A stretch of DNA of 56,071 nucleotides from Bordetella parapertussis. GTDB lineage: Bacteria; Pseudomonadota; Gammaproteobacteria; Burkholderiales; Burkholderiaceae_A. Position numbers and translations under genes: made by a program. The notes under the pieces were generated by a model, which saw nothing but the letters and a program-made list of their open reading frames with translations, was not told where the DNA came from and did no database searches. Where the stretch lies: positions 1 through 56,071 of the forward strand of contig CAMAZF010000012.1 in assembly GCA_945862985.1 (NCBI GenBank). The letters run 5' to 3'. Shown one piece after another: positions 54,016-56,071 of this stretch; the stretch's first letter is position 1, and every line of letters starts with the position of its first letter.

Positions 54016-54045
54016 AGAAACCCCCTCCGAAATCGTTCAAGCCTA

Positions 54046-56071
54046 TCAGGCTGCGGTACCGCGAAGGCGAGCCCCAAATCGACTCACTGCCACCGACAGA
54101 AGCGCTTCCATGAGCCCTTCTACCTCGGCATCTTCTAGTGTCTTTTCAGTATCTTGCAGCACAAACCTAAAGGCAAGACTTTTCTCGCTCTCTGCCAGTC
54201 CGACGCCTCGGTACTGATCAAAAAGTGCGACAGACTGCAGCAGATGGCCAGACTTCAGGGAGGATCGAGCGTTCCAGAATTTCTCGAGCATCAGGCCTGC
54301 AGCCACAGACTGTTCCACCACCAGGGCCAGGTCGCGCTGTGCGGAGGGAAAACGTGAAATGGGCTTGGAAGTGGGCAGCGCACGCTGAAGTAAGGGTGCG
54401 AGATCGATCTCAGCCAAAAGAACCGCGTGCGGGAGGTCCCATTCCAACTGGCGATTGGGGTGACATTCGCCCATCCAGCCAATCGCCTGCCCGCTCATCA
54501 GCACGATGGCTGAGCGGCCGGGATGAAGCATACTGAGCAGAGGATGCCCCGAAGGTATGGGCTCAGTGGTGATGGGGTGAGGGGCACAGAGGCGCTCGAT
54601 GTCGCCCTTCAGATCGAAAAAGTCGATGGCACGCACCGCCTGCCCCCACTGCTCTGGGTGATCAGACCCATAGGCAAGGAGTCCGAGCCTCTGGGGCTGG
54701 GAGAGTCCTGAGACAGTCCAAGGCCCTGCCTGCACCTGCCGATCTCTTCGGAAGGTACGACCCATTTCAAAGAGGCGAACGCGCGATTCCTGACGCGCGA
54801 GGTTGGACTGCAGCACACTCACCAGGCCAGGCGCTAGGCTCGGTCGCATGGTCGAGAGCTGGGCCGCGATCGGATTCAAGAGGCGAATCAGCTCAGAATC
54901 AGGGGCAAAACGGCTGGCCTGCTCCTCCGATATGAAGCTGTAGGTGATCGCCTCGTGATAGCCGGCATGGACAAGGTTCTGACGAAGGTGAAATGTGGAG
55001 CGTTGTGCCTCTGGAAGGACACGCATACTGAGAGACGCGACCGGAGGACGGGCCTCGATCAGATCGAAACCCAGCACGCGGGCAACCTCCTCCACCAAAT
55101 CCTCTTCAATCTCGATGTCAAAGCGATGTGCGGGTGGGACGGCCATGAAAGCCTCCAAACCCTGCTCATCCGTGACGGGTGTGAGCTCGAATCCGAGAGA
55201 TGTCAGCACAGAGTCAATCTCTTGCACAGAGATGGGGCGCCCGATGATCCGAGAGCAGCGAGCGGACCGAATTCGCACAGCAGGTCGGCTCGGGAGTTCA
55301 ACCACCTGGTCTGAGATGGGGCCTGCTTGGCCTCCACAGAGCGAGAGGATCCATGAGGAAAGCGCCTCTAGGTTGGCCACGACCTGACTTGCGTCCACGC
55401 CTCGTTCGAAACGATGGCCTGCTTCGGTAGAAAACTTGAGCTTTTGGGCCCGCCCACGAATGGCGTCTGGCCACCAGAAGGCCGACTCAATCAGAATGTT
55501 TTGGGTCTCGTCTGAGACGGCCGTGCGGGAGCCGCCCATGATGCCCGCGATGGCAACCGGGCCCTCTCCGTCGACGATGATTCCATGACTCTCATTCAGG
55601 TCAACAACCTGGTCATTGAGAAGCGTGATGCGCTCGCCCGCCCGAGCCCAACGAACCTGAAGGTGTCCCTCGACGTCACCACGAAGCGGAACGAGCTGAT
55701 CGAGATCGAAGATATGGGTGGGCTGACCGAGCTCCAGCATGATGTAGTTGGAGAGGTCGACCAGCAGAGAAATGGACCGCTGCCCCGCTGCCTCTAAACG
55801 AGCACGCATCCAATCGGGGGTTGGCACACCCGCATGGACCCCTTGAATGATTCTTGATGCGAAACGACCACAGAGCTTCTGGCCGCCAGTGGTGCTGGGT
55901 AGGTGCACGATTGGCGCTGGAACACTGGCCTCCACGGGGACGGTAGGCCTCACAGCTGGTGTGATGGGGGATTGGGTGAGCGCAGAGAGTTCTCTGGCGA
56001 CACCCAGCACCGAGAGACAGTCGGCGCGATTGGGCGTGAGCTTGATCTCGAGGGTGACGGCATCGAGGTCA
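54046..56071 (-). CDS. pheT: Phenylalanine-tRNA ligase beta subunit, partial (5' end outside window)
   Basis: The frame is open to the window edge; the first complete codon read is at 56070, giving about 674 codons of an expected ~800. The upstream end reads LEIKLTPNRADCLSVLGVAREL, the family signature. Visible domains in order are the B3/B4 editing region (FASRIIQGV, SISLLVDLSNYIMLELGQPTHIFDLDQL, GIMGGSRTAVSDETQNILIESAFW), B5 (IRSARCSRIIGRPISVQEI...), the catalytic-like core (EAITYSFISEEQASRF, LLNPIAAQLSTMRPSLAPGLV) and the C-terminal FDX-ACB anticodon-binding domain (RFPSAQRDLALVVEQ to the end). It charges tRNA-Phe as an alpha2beta2 enzyme with PheS, and precedes ihfA. Confidence 0.97.
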   Translation of the reverse strand, partial: DLDAVTLEIKLTPNRADCLSVLGVARELSALTQSPITPAVRPTVPVEASVPAPIVHLPSTTGGQKLCGRFASRIIQGVHAGVPTPDWMRARLEAAGQRSISLLVDLSNYIMLELGQPTHIFDLDQLVPLRGDVEGHLQVRWARAGERITLLNDQVVDLNESHGIIVDGEGPVAIAGIMGGSRTAVSDETQNILIESAFWWPDAIRGRAQKLKFSTEAGHRFERGVDASQVVANLEALSSWILSLCGGQAGPISDQVVELPSRPAVRIRSARCSRIIGRPISVQEIDSVLTSLGFELTPVTDEQGLEAFMAVPPAHRFDIEIEEDLVEEVARVLGFDLIEARPPVASLSMRVLPEAQRSTFHLRQNLVHAGYHEAITYSFISEEQASRFAPDSELIRLLNPIAAQLSTMRPSLAPGLVSVLQSNLARQESRVRLFEMGRTFRRDRQVQAGPWTVSGLSQPQRLGLLAYGSDHPEQWGQAVRAIDFFDLKGDIERLCAPHPITTEPIPSGHPLLSMLHPGRSAIVLMSGQAIGWMGECHPNRQLEWDLPHAVLLAEIDLAPLLQRALPTSKPISRFPSAQRDLALVVEQSVAAGLMLEKFWNARSSLKSGHLLQSVALFDQYRGVGLAESEKSLAFRFVLQDTEKTLEDAEVEGLMEALLSVAVSRFGARLRGTAA

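Overview
The window reads as a stretch of core chromosome from a betaproteobacterium, most probably of the order Burkholderiales. Evidence: GC is moderately high by eye; the polyhydroxybutyrate genes phaC-phaB-phaR are present with a BktB/PhaA-type thiolase; there is a DUF2863 protein, which I know mainly from Burkholderiales; the order sdhCDAB-sdhE-gltA-odhA-odhB-odhL(lpdA)-zapE is typical of that group; and the IHF alpha subunit has the long N-terminus common in betaproteobacteria. I cannot name the genus. I saw no insertion sequence, prophage, integrase or CRISPR array. Most genes are tightly packed with 1-26 bp overlaps.

Layout. 1-2.1 kb: 3' end of ppsA, convergent with a periplasmic amino-acid binding protein. 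2.2-7.6 kb: smpB, divergent from ratA-rnfH-guaB-guaA-tadA-L,D-transpeptidase (RNA quality control, purine synthesis, tRNA editing). 7.6-11.2 kb: leftward selO-msrB-ispZ(yciB)-bolA-ppiC. 11.2-16.1 kb: a hotdog thioesterase, ygfZ, then rightward mltG-tmk-holB-tatD, each joined by an ATGA overlap. 16.1-23.6 kb: leftward rluD-pgeF-phaC-phaB-phaR-rimO-phaA. 23.6-28.2 kb: bamD, then leftward zapE, a small secreted protein, a DUF465 protein and a DinG/YoaA helicase. 28.2-42.8 kb: TCA-cycle block, with sdhCDAB-sdhE-gltA and odhA-odhB-odhL leftward and mdh-acnA rightward from a shared divergent promoter region. 42.8-47.1 kb: a two-gene RND efflux system. 47.2-50.5 kb: DUF2863 gene, a BtuB-like TonB receptor and its cobalamin riboswitch. 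50.5-53.2 kb: three poorly characterised genes (a Leu/Gly-repeat membrane protein, a lipocalin/CrtC-like protein and a phosphotransferase) ending at tRNA-Pro(GGG). 53.2-56.1 kb: leftward pheT (partial)-ihfA-merR.

How the genes work together. The 28-43 kb block encodes citrate synthase, aconitase, 2-oxoglutarate dehydrogenase, succinate dehydrogenase and its flavinylation factor, and malate dehydrogenase, which is most of the TCA cycle. Isocitrate dehydrogenase, succinyl-CoA synthetase and fumarase are missing from the window. The pha cluster drains acetyl-CoA into polyester storage, and PpsA feeds gluconeogenesis, so the window is rich in central carbon metabolism.

The least explained part is 50.4-53.1 kb. 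It holds a B12 riboswitch whose promoter is flanked by a 9-bp inverted repeat, a protein with glycine at every third position, and a translationally coupled pair of unknown function (RDHSWG-motif protein plus a WGD-type kinase-fold protein). This is the best candidate for something undescribed, but the functional reading is inference. All assignments come from reading the sequence and family knowledge; no searches were run.
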